This document shows positions 23,192 to 34,000 of a stretch of DNA of 64,000 nt, one piece after another (the first letter of the stretch is position 1; each line of letters opens with the position of its first letter). Source of the stretch: Progne subis subis (taxonomy: Eukaryota; Chordata; Aves; Passeriformes; Hirundinidae); contig JAKJHU010000995.1 in assembly GCA_022316685.1 (NCBI GenBank), positions 36,835 to 100,834 of the forward strand. The letters are read 5' to 3'. The notes under the pieces were generated by a model that worked only from the letters and a program-made list of their open reading frames with translations, did no database searches and was not told where the DNA came from. Both the position numbers and the translations under genes were made by a program.

Positions 23192-23469
23192 GTGTTTGTG
23201 TTTTCCTTTCTCTCGTGCCTCTCTCTGCCTGCTCTGTTTGTCTCTCAGTGTCTCGCTTGACCCAGGGCAGCTCCCACCAATGACCCTGCCCTGATTTAAT
23301 TCCCAATGCAGGAGCTACAGCAAGCATGGATGAAGTTCTGGAGACTGGCAGTGAAATGTCACTGTAGGATCTTGCTGCACTCTGCTTTTGCCCCCTTATT
23401 CAGAGCTTTGCCTTCAAGGGCTGGAACAGCTTTTCCTTGCTGGGAACTGGAATTGCAGAGTCTTGGAGT

Positions 23470-23930
23470 ATGTGCCATGCAGGAGCAGACAGACCGGGCT
23501 CCCACAGACTGGGATCACATGGACTGGGATCCTACAGACTGGGCCTGCACAGACCGGGACCGAATGGATCAGGAACATCCAGAGTGAGGTGATGCAGACT
23601 GGGACCTTGTAGACTGGGATTGTACAGGTTGGGCTCACGTGGACTGGGATTGTACAGACTGGGATTGTATGGGTTGGGATTACATGGACTGGGATTGTAC
23701 AAACTGGGATTGTATGGGTTGGGATTACATGGACTGGGATTGTACAGACTGGGATTGTACAGACTGGGATTGTATGGGTTGGGATTACATGGACTGGGAT
23801 TGTACAGACTGGGATTGTACGCACTGGGATCCCATGGACTGGGATTTCACAGGCTGGGACCATCTGGATCAGAACCCTAGAGAATGGGATCATGCAAACT
23901 GGGATCATATGGACCAGGATGGTTGCACTG
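23470..23930. repeat. 15-bp minisatellite with 45-bp higher-order unit
   Basis: Units GACTGGGATTGTACA, GACTGGGATTGTATG and GGTTGGGATTACATG repeat in that order at 23640-23830, with degenerate flanks. Since 15 is divisible by 3, both strands show long open frames with five-residue periods; they are not genes. Confidence 0.9.
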
Positions 23931-25368
23931 TAACGATGTGAACTGAGGCGTTCCTGCCCTGCCCAGGGATCCCTCCCAGCCCCACCCGGGGGCACGGCCA
24001 AATGTTCCATTCCGCTGCTGTGGAACGAACACAGCAGTCCTGGAGCCAATCCTGGAGCAATTCTGGGTCTGATCCTGGTCCCGGTTCTGACCTTGGTGTC
24101 AGTCCCGGAGCCTCCTGGTGCTGATTCCAGTCCCGGTGCCGAGCTCGATCCCGGAGCGGTTCTGGTCCCAGTCTCAATCTCGGTCCAGACGCGGTGCCAG
24201 TCTCGATGCTGGTGCCGGTTTCAGTCCTGGGATACACTGGGAGTGTCTGAGACCATAGGGGTGGTGACTGAGACCAAACTGGGAGAGACTGGCTATGTGC
24301 TGGGGGGAACTGGGACCATGCTGGGGACACTGGGAGCAAGTGGGAGTGCCTGGGGCCCTGCTGGGAGAGACTGTGATCTCCTGGGAGTGCCTAGGACTAT
24401 GCTCGGGGCAACTGGGAGAACTGGGAACACACTGGACAAAAGATTGACAAACTGGGAGTAACTGGAACTGTATTTGGGGCAAATGGCATCATAATTGGGA
24501 ATGACTGGGAGTGACTGGGCTCATACTGGGAGCAACAGGGATCAGGTAGGGAGTGAGGGGAAGTAACTGGTCTCCTGCTGGGAATAACTGGGCTCAAACT
24601 AGGAGCAGCCACTTCGAGCACCAAGACACCGAAACCCCTTTCCCGGCCATCCCACCCCTCCAGCCCCAGCAGCTCCTGCTGGGGTCTCGGCAATCCCAAG
24701 GGTCCCCCTCTCTCGGGATGCCCTCTTTGCACTTCTGGGGCTCTCCTTTCTCCAGGGTCCTGCTTAGGGAAGCTGAGGCTTTCCCAGGACTCCCCAAACC
24801 CGGTGTCCCCCCGCTGGTCCAAGAGCTCGGAGGGCCCGGCCCGGGAAGCCCAACCCCCACCGCGGGGGGACCCGCATCCCCCCGGCCCCCACCGGGGCTC
24901 TGCTGCCACCGGGACCCCCCAAAAACACATCCCGGGGAGCTCCTGATGTCTCTCACAGGAGAATGTGCTGTTCAGCTTTGGAACCCTGCAAGCTCCAAAC
25001 ATCCCACCCCCAAAAACCCCAAACCCAGGGACCCCCCGGGATATTTGGGTCCTCGTCCGCAATGGATGGGGGCTGGGTTGTTAATGTTCCTGCTTCCCTC
25101 AGTGTGGGCTGGAGGTGATCTCCACAGAGCGGAGTTTCTGCTGGGGTCTCCGCAGCGCTCCTTGTTGCTCTTGGCTGGGATCAAGGTTTTCTTTGGTGAT
25201 AATGGGAGGCAGGTCATGTCCATCCTCCTCCCCTTATGGGGGTGCCCTGATGGTGTCCATCCGTGCTTAGCTGGGTGCTGGGCTGGAGGTGGTCTCTGTG
25301 GAGCGGAGTCTGTGCTGGGGTCTCTGCAGCCCTCGTTGCTGGGCGGAAAGCGCGGAGCGGTGGGGAGA

Positions 25369-25440
25369 GGAGAGGGAGAGGGAGAGGGAGAGGGAGAGGG
25401 AGAGGGAGAGGGAGAGGGAGAGGGAGAGGGAGAGGGAGAG
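25369..25440. repeat. (GGGAGA)n purine tract
   Basis: About 12 perfect copies of GGGAGA, immediately before a CpG-rich segment. Confidence 0.95.
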
Positions 25441-26060
25441 CAGCTGAACGCGGTTCCGCCCGCTCCGTTCCGCCGGTGCCGCCGCCGCCGCTTCCCAAAC
25501 CCTGTGTAAGCCCCGCCTCCCTTGACGGCAGCCAATGGGCGTCCAGGAACAGCCTGAGGGGCGGAGCAAGCGGCGTTCCACGGTGGGAACCAACAGACAG
25601 GGGGCGTGACCAGAACACCACCGAGCGATCTGATTGGTCGGGAGGCGGAGGGTTCTAAAAGGGGCGGGGCTCGGGCCCGGGGTCACCCCGGGATTTTGGG
25701 AGCAGCTCCAGGTGTCCCCAGTCCCTCTCCAGCTCTCCTGGAGCCCCTTCACGCCCTGCAAGGGGCTCTGAGCTCTCCCTGCATCCTTCCCTTCTCCAGG
25801 GGAACATTCCCAGCTCTCCCAGCCCGGCTCCAGAGGGGCTCCAGTTCCTCTGGGCTCGCCCCAGCAGCTCCCATCCTGCAGCTGGGCTCTCACCTGGGCG
25901 GGGCCCAGGGGCAGAATCCCCCCGCAGCCGCTGCCCACGCTGGGGCTCAGCCCAGGGCACCTTTGGCCTCATGTCCAGCCTCTCACCCACCCGCACGGTG
26001 CCCATGGCGGGAGCTGTGCAGGTGACATCATTGACACCAAATAAACCATCTCGCCCTCTT
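25441..26060 (+). other. CpG-rich segment with CCAAT and GC boxes, unassigned
   Basis: Contains CCAATGGG, GATTGGTCGG and GGGGCGGGG within 25530-25670, then C-rich sequence ending in CCAAATAAACC at about 26038. It could be a promoter with a short transcript, but no protein is recognised. Confidence 0.35.
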
Positions 26061-26654
26061 TCTTTTATTTTTTAAGTCAGTCCTGGTCACTCTCAGTTAT
26101 CATTTTTGAGAATTGCATTTCTTTGGCAAGGCGAGGGCTGGCAGAGCCGTGCAGGTGCAAACAAAAAAGGATGAAAACCCGCAGAAATCAGCCGTGGGAA
26201 AAGGGTTCCAGCAACTCTGTGATGCTTTGGGGGAATTTCAGCCTTTGGCACTGGTTACAGGTGCATCTAGGGCGGCTCAATTATGCTGGGCTGGGGTCTC
26301 TGGGGGTCCCAGCCCCATCCCAGGGGTGTCCAGGCAGCTCCCTCAGCATTCCTGTTGGGATAGCTGCTGTGGAGCAGGGCAATCCCCTCCTGGCTGGAGA
26401 ATTCACTGAGGACAGGGACAGGAGCTTGGGAAGGGGCTTCAAAGTCAGGAAAGTGGGCAGCTGGGGGTCTCCTCAGCATTTCAGAAGCCTCCTGCCCTGG
26501 AGAGCGAATCCTCCAGCATTCTGGGGCTCTCTGGGGCTGTTTCCCTTGGAAACATGGAATTCTATGGAATTCTATGGCATCTGTCATTGTGCTGGTGTCA
26601 GAGGAGCTCACAGCCCCAGCCAGGCGAGCGCATTTCTGCCTGGCTGCTGCCTTT

Positions 26655-26785
26655 GGACACGGCTGGATGGGGCTTGGAGCACCCCGGGACAGTGGCAGGT
26701 GTCCCTGCCATGGCAGGGCTTGCACTGCCTGGGCTTTAAGGTCCCTTCCAACCCAAACCATTCCCAGATTCTCATGCTGGGGAAT
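26655..26785 (+). mobile_element. CR1 LINE 3' end
   Basis: Typical avian CR1 tail: GGCTGGATGGGGCTTGGAGC, then TGTCCCTGCCATGGCAGGG, then AAGGTCCCTTCCAACCCAAA. Only the 3' end is present, as for most CR1 copies. Confidence 0.85.
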
Positions 26786-27459
26786 TCCATGACACCAGGA
26801 CACAGCCCCCGACTCCAGGGAATCCGTCTGGGCAGGGAACGGCCCGAGTGACAAGGACCTGGGTGGCCACGTCACGCACGGCCCTCAGCGTTTATTCCAA
26901 ACACCGGCTACAGCTCCAGGGACGGGCACACGCCATCGGATTCCGTGGATCAGGCCAAGAAAAGAGGCAGAGCATCGGGAAATCTCTGCTTGGCTGCCAC
27001 AACCCCCCTTGGGCACTTGGAAACAGCTCCCACCATGCCGGTGCCAGCGTGGAAAATCCTCCCCAGTCCTCCCCTGGCCCAGGGGCCACCGAGGCTCCCC
27101 CGGGGACCTGTCCTGGGTGGGAATATCCTGGAAAGCCGCAGGGATGGACTCGGCTCTCCCGGATCCCGGCCAGGAGGGCGCTGCCATCTGGAACCCCGAG
27201 TCCCCAGAGCGCCCCCGATCCAACCTCCCCCTCTGCGGACCCCTCTGGGGATGGCAGTTATTAAAGAAAGGTTGGATTCAAGGGGGTTGGTGGCACAATT
27301 ACATCACGTTTAACCCAGCTCTTGAAATGTGATCAACACAAGCTGATACTGTAGTGAAGTATTTCGGTGATGCATACAGGTTGTTTTATTTTTTTGTGGA
27401 GCCATTCTTTGGCTTCAATGTTTTCAAAGCTCTAATTACCTGTTGTTAATGATTCTGTT

Positions 27460-27960
27460 GTTAAAATCCCTCTTTTCGTCGGGCGTCGCCTCTGCTGCTT
27501 CCTAGGAAATGGCACCCGGATCCATGAGGAGGAGGAGTGACATCAGAGCTTGGATGCAAATGAGAGGACATCTTGCACAGCTCCGCAAAGGAAACCCCTA
27601 AAACGGCGAGCCACCACGGAATCAAAGGATTTAAAGAACACTCTTCGCTGAGGAACAAATATAGTTATCTCCCTAGACCTTTTGAACCTCTCGCCCTATC
27701 CAGCAGAGACGCTGGCTGCCAAGAGGAGCCCTGACTTCAAACCAAGAGCAGGCTCCTGGTGCTCCCACGAGGACGGAAGCCCCGGCTCTGCCTGCGCACC
27801 AGCGCACAAAGCTGCAGATCTCCTCCTCCGCGTCACGCCTGGGAGCAGCAGCGGCGCTGTGTGCGCGACCCGTCGGACCCCCGCCCGAAGCCGAGCCTAA
27901 TAAAGGCATTAAAAAAGGAGCAGATGGCCTTGCCCTGTTTATTTCAAAAATAACACAAAG
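27460..27960 (+). mobile_element. Possible LTR fragment
   Basis: Non-repetitive segment ending in CCTAATAAAGGCATT, with CpG-rich sequence before the poly(A) signal as in some avian LTRs. Ends and target duplication were not identified, so this is tentative. Confidence 0.3.
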
Positions 27961-28867
27961 GGCTCTAAAGTCCCCCTTAAATCCACGTGGATTGGCCTAA
28001 AATCAGCCAAATGCAGTTAAAATCATCCAAAGTGGCCTAAAATCAAAGGCCAGGGTAATACTGGGATCCTACTGGAACTGACAGGCATCATACTGGGAAT
28101 GACTGGAATAGTGCTGGGAGTATTTTAGAGGAAATGGGATCACATTGGAATCAGACTGGGAGTGACTGGAAAGGTGCTGGCCATGACTAGAACCATACTG
28201 GGAGTGACTGGGAGCAACGGGGCCCACACTGGGAGTGACAGGGAATCACCCTGGGCAGGGCTGGAATAATGCTGGGAGTGTCTGGGAATGACTGGGGTCA
28301 TACTGGGGGTGACTGGAAACAAGGGATCATACTGCAAGCCACTGGGATTACAGTGGCTGTGAATGGATCCTGACTGGGGTTACTGGGAGCTACTGGGCAT
28401 ATGTTTGCAGGAAAATGGGGACTGAGATGAACTGGAAAGTACTGGAAGCACCCTGAGGAGACTGAGATGACAACTGCGATCATACTGGGAGCAGCTGGGA
28501 CTATACTTTGGGCAACTGCCAGAAACTGGAGTCATGCTGGAGGAAACGGCGAGTAACTGGGAAAAACTGGGATGGTTCTGTGGGAAATGGAAACTTGCAG
28601 GGGAAACTCAGAGTGCTGGGAATGACTATGGGAATGTCCAGGGACACTGGGATACACTGGGAATGCCTCAGACCATAGGGGCAGTAACTGGGATCAAACT
28701 GGGAGAGACTGGCTATGTGCTGGGGGGAGCTGGGACCATGCTGGGGACACTGGGAGCAAGTGGGAGCGCCTGGGGCCCTGCTGGGAGAGACTGGGATCTA
28801 CTGGGAGTGTCTAGGACTATGCTCGGGGTAACTCTTCCTCCCCCATCTCCTCCTGCCCCGTTCTGAA

Positions 28868-29290
28868 CCCTGAATGGTGAGGGCAGGGCCAAGGAAAGGG
28901 CGGGAACTGTGAGGGGAAAGGGGCGGGGTCAAGGAAAGGGCGGGAACTGTGAGGGGAAAGGGGTGGGGTCAAGGAAAGGGCGGGAACTGTGAGGGGAAAG
29001 GGGCGGGGTCAAGGAAAGGGCGGGAACTGTGAGGGGAAAGGGGCGGGGCCAAGGAAAGGGCGGGAACTGTGAGGGGAAAGGGGTGGGGTCAAGGAAAGGG
29101 CGGGAACTGTGAGGGGAAAGGGGCGGGGTCAAGGAAAGGGCGGGAACTGTGAGGGGAAAGGGGCGGGGTCAAGGAAAGGGCGGGAACTGTGAGGGGAAAG
29201 GGGCGGGGTCAAGGAAAGGGCGGGAACTGTGAGGGGAAAGGGGCGGGGTAAGGGACAGAGCAGGAATTCTGAGGGGAAAGGGGCGGGGCC
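28868..29290. repeat. 40-bp GC-box tandem array (copy D)
   Basis: About ten near-identical 40-bp units, each with GGGGCGGGG and AAGGGCGGGAA. The unit resembles the GC-box stretch of the nearby RAB4-like promoter (about 6970-7000 and 31405-31440). Each unit offers two Sp1/KLF-type sites. Confidence 0.93.
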
Positions 29291-29944
29291 AAGGGGACAC
29301 ACGGTACTAAAAGGGCCTGGTTTGGCTAAGAATCACAAAAGGGCCTAAAATTGCCAGGAGGGACCGAAAATCCACCCTAAACCCATACAGATTTGGCTTC
29401 AAATCACCCAAAGAGGCTTGCAATCCCCACAAAGTAGACTTCAATAACAGATGGGTCTAAAATCCACCCGAAATCCATGATTTGGTCTTAAGTCAGCTGA
29501 ATAATGGTAAAATCATCCAAAGGGGTCTAAAATCCAACCAAGGAGGAGTAAAATTGCCCAAACAGGTTGAAAACCCATGCAAAAATGCCCTCAAATCAAC
29601 CTTAAATTTCACCCAAGGGCATAAAATCCACCCTGAAAATACCTGCTTTGGCTTGAAATCACCCAAAGAGACCTAAAGTCCCCAGTAAATCCCACCAGAT
29701 TAGTCCTAAAATTACCCAAATGGGTCAAAACCCCAAGCAAATAGGCCTCAATTCATCTAAAATGATCTAAAATCCACCCTAAAACTGCCCTGCTTATCCA
29801 AAAATCACTCAAATTGGACTAAAGTAATCCAAAATTACCTAAAATCCACCCTAAAAGCCAACAGGTTTGGCCAAAAATCAATCAAAGGTGCCTAAAATCC
29901 CCCCTAAGCGTCCCCAGTTTTGCCTAAAATCACCCAAACTGGCC

Positions 29945-31335
29945 TAAAATCTCCACAACCGCAACCAAGACAGAGGCCAAGACCAATATCAGCACCAGAA
30001 CCGGCACCAGCACCAAGACTCAGACTGACACCGGATCCTGAGCCTGGCACCAAGAGCGGCTGCTGCTCTGGGACCGGCACTGAGACCAACACTGGGACCA
30101 GAACCGACACCAGAACCGACACCGACACTGCTCCGGGAGCCGGGCCAACACTAGAACCAGAACCAACGACAGAACTGAGACCGGCACTGCACAGGCACCG
30201 GGACTGAGACTGAGACCAAGACTGAAACCAGCAACAGAACCGGAACTGGGACCAAGATTGAGACCAAGAGCGGCACCAGAACCAGCACCAAGACTGGCCC
30301 CGCTCCGGGACTGGGACCGAGAATGAGATTGGCACTGAGAGCACTCCGGGACCAAGACAGGCAGTGGTACCGACACTGGGACCGGCACTGATCCGAGACC
30401 GAGACTGAGGCCGGGACTGAAACCGGGCCTGGCACCGAGACTGGCAGCCCTGGAGTGTGTGCCATGCAGGACCAGACAGACTGGGATCATGCGGACTGGC
30501 ACCTTGTAGGCTGGGATTGTACACACTGGGATCACACGGACTGGGATTTCACAGGCTGGCAGCGCATGGATCAGAACCACAGAGACTGGGATCATACAAA
30601 CTGGGATCATATGGAGCGGGATGGCTGCACCGGAACGACGCGAACCGAGGCGGTCCCGCCCGGCCCAGGGCTCCCTCCCAGTGCCGCCCGGGTGTGCGGC
30701 CAAAACTGCCCGGAGCGAACGTGGCGGTCCCGGAGCAATCCTGGAGCCAATCCTGGAGCGATTCGGGGTCCGATCCCCGTCCCGGTGCCGCCTCCAGTCT
30801 CAAGTCTCAGTCTCGGAGCGCTCCCGGTGCTGATTCCGGTCCCGGTGTCGATCTTGATCCCAGAGTGGTGCCATTCTTGGTGCCGGTGCCGGTTCCTGTT
30901 CCACTCCTGGTCTCAGTCTCGGTCTCGGACTCTGTCTCGGAGTGTTCCCGGTACCGGAGCCGGTGCCGGTCTTGGTCCCGGAGTGCTCCCAGTGCCAATC
31001 TCAGTCTCGGTCCCGGAGCAGTTCCAGTCTCGGTGCTGGTTTCCGGTGCCGCTCTTGGTCTCAGTCCTGGCGTGCTCCCGGTCTCGGTTCTGGCCGCAGT
31101 CCTGGAGCGGTCCTGGAGCGCTCCCGCCGCCGGTGCCGGTTCCAAAGCATTCCCGGTGCCGGTCCCAGTGTCGCTCTTGGTGTCAGTCTTGGTCTCTGCA
31201 CCGCTTCTGGTGCCGGGTTTGGTCTCGGTCTCGGTCCCAGAGCGGAGCTGGTCTCGGTTCCGGTGTGGGTCTCAGTCTTGGTGCTGGTGTCGGTTCTGGT
31301 GCTGATCTCAGTCTCGGTGCCGGAGATTTCAGACC
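29945..31335. repeat. Hexamer-period arrays 2 (copy D)
   Basis: Same organisation as arm B at an offset of about 14877: array, 15-bp-unit segment (30470-30620), array. Confidence 0.85.
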
Positions 31336-31359
31336 CTTTTGGGTGATTTAGGGCAAAGC

Positions 31360-31654
31360 GAGCCCTTGTAGGAGGGCGCGTCCCCTTGGCCACGCCCACT
31401 CTCCTCCTCGTTCCCGCCCTTTCCTTGGCCCCGCCCCTTTCCCCTGCCGGGCCCTGCGCTTTCCCTGAGCCCGCCTCATTTCATTCCTTCCCTGCGCTTT
31501 CATTGGCTGCAGCTCTCTTCTCCATTGAGCCCCGCCTATCTGCTGGCGCGTTGTCTCCGGCGCATGCGCAGACTGCTCGGAAGTTGCTTCCCCGGATGTG
31601 CCGCCATCTTTGCTCCTGGTCCCCGACGGGGCTCCCGCGTGTGTGAGACCTACG
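31360..31654 (+). promoter_or_regulatory. RAB4-like CpG promoter and first exon (copy D)
   Basis: Third copy of the promoter module ending GAGACCTACG with donor GTGGGG at 31655. An LTR-like sequence cuts the downstream intron at about 31782, so this copy has no P-loop exon. Confidence 0.65.
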
Positions 31655-31782
31655 GTGGGGCAATGGGGGATCTCTCGGGGATCCTGAGGGGTCTGAGTGG
31701 ACCTGGGGGTCTCTAGGGGATTTGGGGGTTCTCTAGGGGATTTGGGGGGTGTCTAGGGGATTTGGGGCGGTCTGGTGGTTCC

Positions 31783-32157
31783 TATCAATCAATCAATCAC
31801 GAAGCAAGGGATCTTGGATCGTGCCAGAGTGTCACAGAGACCTGATGAAGACTCTCCTGACTTCATCCTCTGAGACCACTGACCCAATTCGAGACCACCG
31901 ACCCAATTCAAGAGAAGAACTGCGCACGCATGAAGGACTAAAGCCTCATTTTAGTACAGAGCGGGGATGGGAGGTGCCGGGGTTATGCATGTGTATTGTA
32001 TGTAAGATCTTGGAGAATAAATAGAGAGCAAAGAGCCTTGTTCGGGGCGGCCACGCCTTTCGGAGATGACTCCCGTGCCGCCCGCCGGTGAATAAACACA
32101 CCACTGTCTAACTTTAATTAGTTAGAGGGTCTTTGTCCGTGATTATATCGGTTTTCA
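31783..32157 (+). mobile_element. LTR-like fragment interrupting copy D
   Basis: Begins where D homology stops and contains AGAATAAATAG and GTGAATAAACACACC, followed by TTAGTTAGAGGGTCTTTGTC and TATATCGGTTTTCA, which resembles the R-U5 end of avian class II LTRs. The left end has CAAT tandem bases and no clear target duplication. Confidence 0.5.
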
Positions 32158-32309
32158 ACGACTCAGTCCCAGCCCCCTCCCAGCTCAATTTGGGGGTCCC
32201 ATCCCCCTCTTTTCCCTCTTCTTTCCCCCTCTTCCCCATCGCTCCCCCAGTCCCAATCCCCTCCTCCGTGCGTGGTTTTGGGGTTTCCAGGCCCCTCCCC
32301 ACGCTCCTT

Positions 32310-32368
32310 TCGTTTATTTTGGGGGCTCCCAGTGCCACCAGTGCCACCAGCCCGGCCCCCAGGGTCAC
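32310..32368 (-). other. Possible MHC class IIB leader-like remnant
   Basis: Minus-strand translation begins MTLGAGLVALVALGAP, resembling the hydrophobic leader typical of avian class IIB chains, and lies next to the X-Y modules. The orientation does not fit a normal X-Y-start order and no further exons are seen, so this may be chance. Confidence 0.25.
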
Positions 32369-32419
32369 CTCCGCCTCCCCAAATTCCGCTCCCGGGATGC
32401 GCGGGGCGCTGCGGGTCTG

Positions 32420-32643
32420 CCTGGCACCTGAGGAGTCATCAGCTGGGAAAGCTCTGATTGGCTGAAAACTGCCCCGCGCGGTCTCTGATTGGCTGGCGCT
32501 GTGAGAGCCGCTGGGCTCCGCCCAGCAACTGGGAGTCAGCGGCGCACCGGGCGCTGATTGGCTGGAAATCGGTGGGCGGGGCCAGAGCCCTGGATTTCTG
32601 CCCGGCAGCTGAGTTCGTCATCAGCGCCGCGCGCTCTGATTGG
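32420..32643 (+). promoter_or_regulatory. Three MHC class II-like X1-X2-Y modules plus an extra CCAAT
   Basis: Three modules each have an X1-like box, an X2-like GTCATC (or GTCAGC) and a Y box CTGATTGG. X2 starts are at 32435, 32535 and 32617; Y starts at 32454, 32554 and 32636. In all three the X2-Y gap is exactly 13 bases. A further CTGATTGG lies at 32485 without X2. In MHC class II promoters these boxes bind RFX, CREB/ATF and NF-Y with fixed spacing. No class II coding exon is convincingly present downstream, so this may be an orphan promoter. Confidence 0.55.
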
Positions 32644-32874
32644 CCAGGCTCCCTTTAGGGGTGGGGACGGGATGCCCTCGGGACCAGGAGCCCCCCGGAT
32701 TTGGGGGTTCCGATCCCCCCGTGGCCCTCGGGGAACCCCCAAAATGGGCTGAAAGCGGCAGGAGCCGCCCAAAAATGGGAAAAAAGGGAAAAAAGGGAAT
32801 GGGAGGGGATGGGATTGTGGGGAGGGGTCTCTCCCTGGGGGCGGGGTCCCTTCTTGCAGCCGCTCTCTCCCTGA

Positions 32875-33055
32875 TCCCTATTTCATTCCCGATCCCTTTC
32901 CCATTTCGGATCCCATTCCCGTTCCGATCCCATTCCTGATCCAGATCCCGTTCCCATTCCCAATCCCATTCCCGTTCCGATTCCTGTTCTCAATCCCGTT
33001 CCCGATCTCGTTCCCATTACCTTTCCCATTCCCGATCCCGTTCCCGCCGCTGTTT
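32875..33055. repeat. ATTCCC/GATCCC hexamer microsatellite
   Basis: Alternating CCCATTCCCGATCCCGTTCCC hexamers, degenerate. Confidence 0.9.
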
Positions 33056-33064
33056 CCAGGGAAT

Positions 33065-33880
33065 GGCTCCGATCTCAACTCTAAACACAGAGGAGTCAAA
33101 TCCTGGGGGTCAAACACCCCAAATCCAGGGGTCAAACACCCCAAATCCTGGGGTCAAACACCCCAAATCCTGGGAGGGATCAAGCATTCCAAATCTGGGG
33201 GATCGAACATCCCAAATCCAGGGGTCAACCCCCCTGACCTCATCCTGGGGGGATCAAACACCCCAAACCCACACTCAGGGGTGTTCAGCCTCCCCCTTGC
33301 CCCCAAACCCAAATTTTAGGATCAATCCCCCCAAATCCCGAATCTCGGGGTGTCAAACACCCTCAAACCCCAAATTTGTGGGTTAAAACCCTCCCATCCC
33401 CAAATCCTGGGATTTGGAACATTTGGGGTGTCCAACCAATCCGATCCTGAAGTTTGGGGTTAAACCCCCCAAATCCCAAACCCTGGGGTGTCAAACACCC
33501 CCAATTCCCGAAGTTTGGGGTTAAACTCCTCCAGATCCCAAATTCTGCAGTCAACCCCCCCCCAAACCCTGGGCTGTCAAACACCCCCAATTCCCAAATT
33601 TTGGGGTTAAACTGCCCCAAACCCCAAATTCCGGGGTCAAATACCCCAAATCCCAAACCCTGGGGTGTCAAACATCCCAATTCCCAAAGTTTGGTGTAAC
33701 CCCCCCAATCCCAAATCCTGGGGCATGAAACACCCCCAAATCCCAAATTTTGGGGTCAAATCACCCCAAACCCCAAATTCTGCGATCAAAATCCCCCAAA
33801 CGCCCACATTTTAGGGTCACCCCACCCCCCTTCCATTTCCCAAACTTTGGGGTGAAACGCCCCTGACCCCAAACACCCTC
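33065..33880. repeat. GGGTCAAACACCCCAAATCC minisatellite
   Basis: Variable units of roughly 20-25 bases built from GGGGTCAAACACCCC, AAATCCC and AAACCC. No gene. Confidence 0.88.
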
Positions 33881-33883
33881 CCC

Positions 33884-33937
33884 AAGCAAACAAACAAAAA
33901 ACCCCAAACAAACAAACAAACAAACAAACAAACAAAA
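33884..33937. repeat. (CAAA)n microsatellite
   Basis: Runs of CAAA/AAAC interrupted once by a CCCC run. Confidence 0.95.
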
Positions 33938-34000
33938 ACCCCCACTCCAGCCCTGGGGGCACCGTGGGGTCGATTTTGGGTCGATTTTGGGTTTATTTAG

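Larger units (their letters stand above)
14656..23371. repeat. Inverted-repeat arm B of the multi-copy block
   Basis: Reverse-complement copy of 1-8542 with the same order of elements mirrored: TTTTAGG satellite, hexamer arrays, RAB4-like promoter and exons, A-tract satellite, minisatellite, zinc-finger gene, solo LTR. Matching stops abruptly at about 14656, where AT-rich unassigned DNA begins. It keeps the 15-bp-unit segment at about 15580-15840 that arm A lacks, and its zinc-finger gene has one finger fewer than A's. Confidence 0.93.
28600..31782. repeat. Partial fourth block copy D, B orientation
   Basis: In B orientation it holds a piece of the TCCCAGT/CTGGGA minisatellite, an expanded GC-box array, the TTTTAGG satellite, hexamer arrays and the RAB4-like promoter with first exon. 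It matches 15030-16905 at an offset of about 14877. It stops at about 31782, inside the RAB4-like intron, where an LTR-like sequence begins. It contains no zinc-finger gene. Confidence 0.85.

Noticed and set aside
23414..24049. 211-codon minus-strand open frame with five-residue repeat
   Set aside because: Direct consequence of the 15-bp minisatellite; no start context or conservation of frame in flanks.
24553..25509. 318-codon plus-strand open frame
   Set aside because: Crosses block-copy DNA, the long-unit repeat and the (GGGAGA)n tract; not a coherent protein.
31749..32024. 91-codon plus-strand open frame
   Set aside because: Lies over the LTR-like fragment, with poly(A) signals immediately after; no domain.
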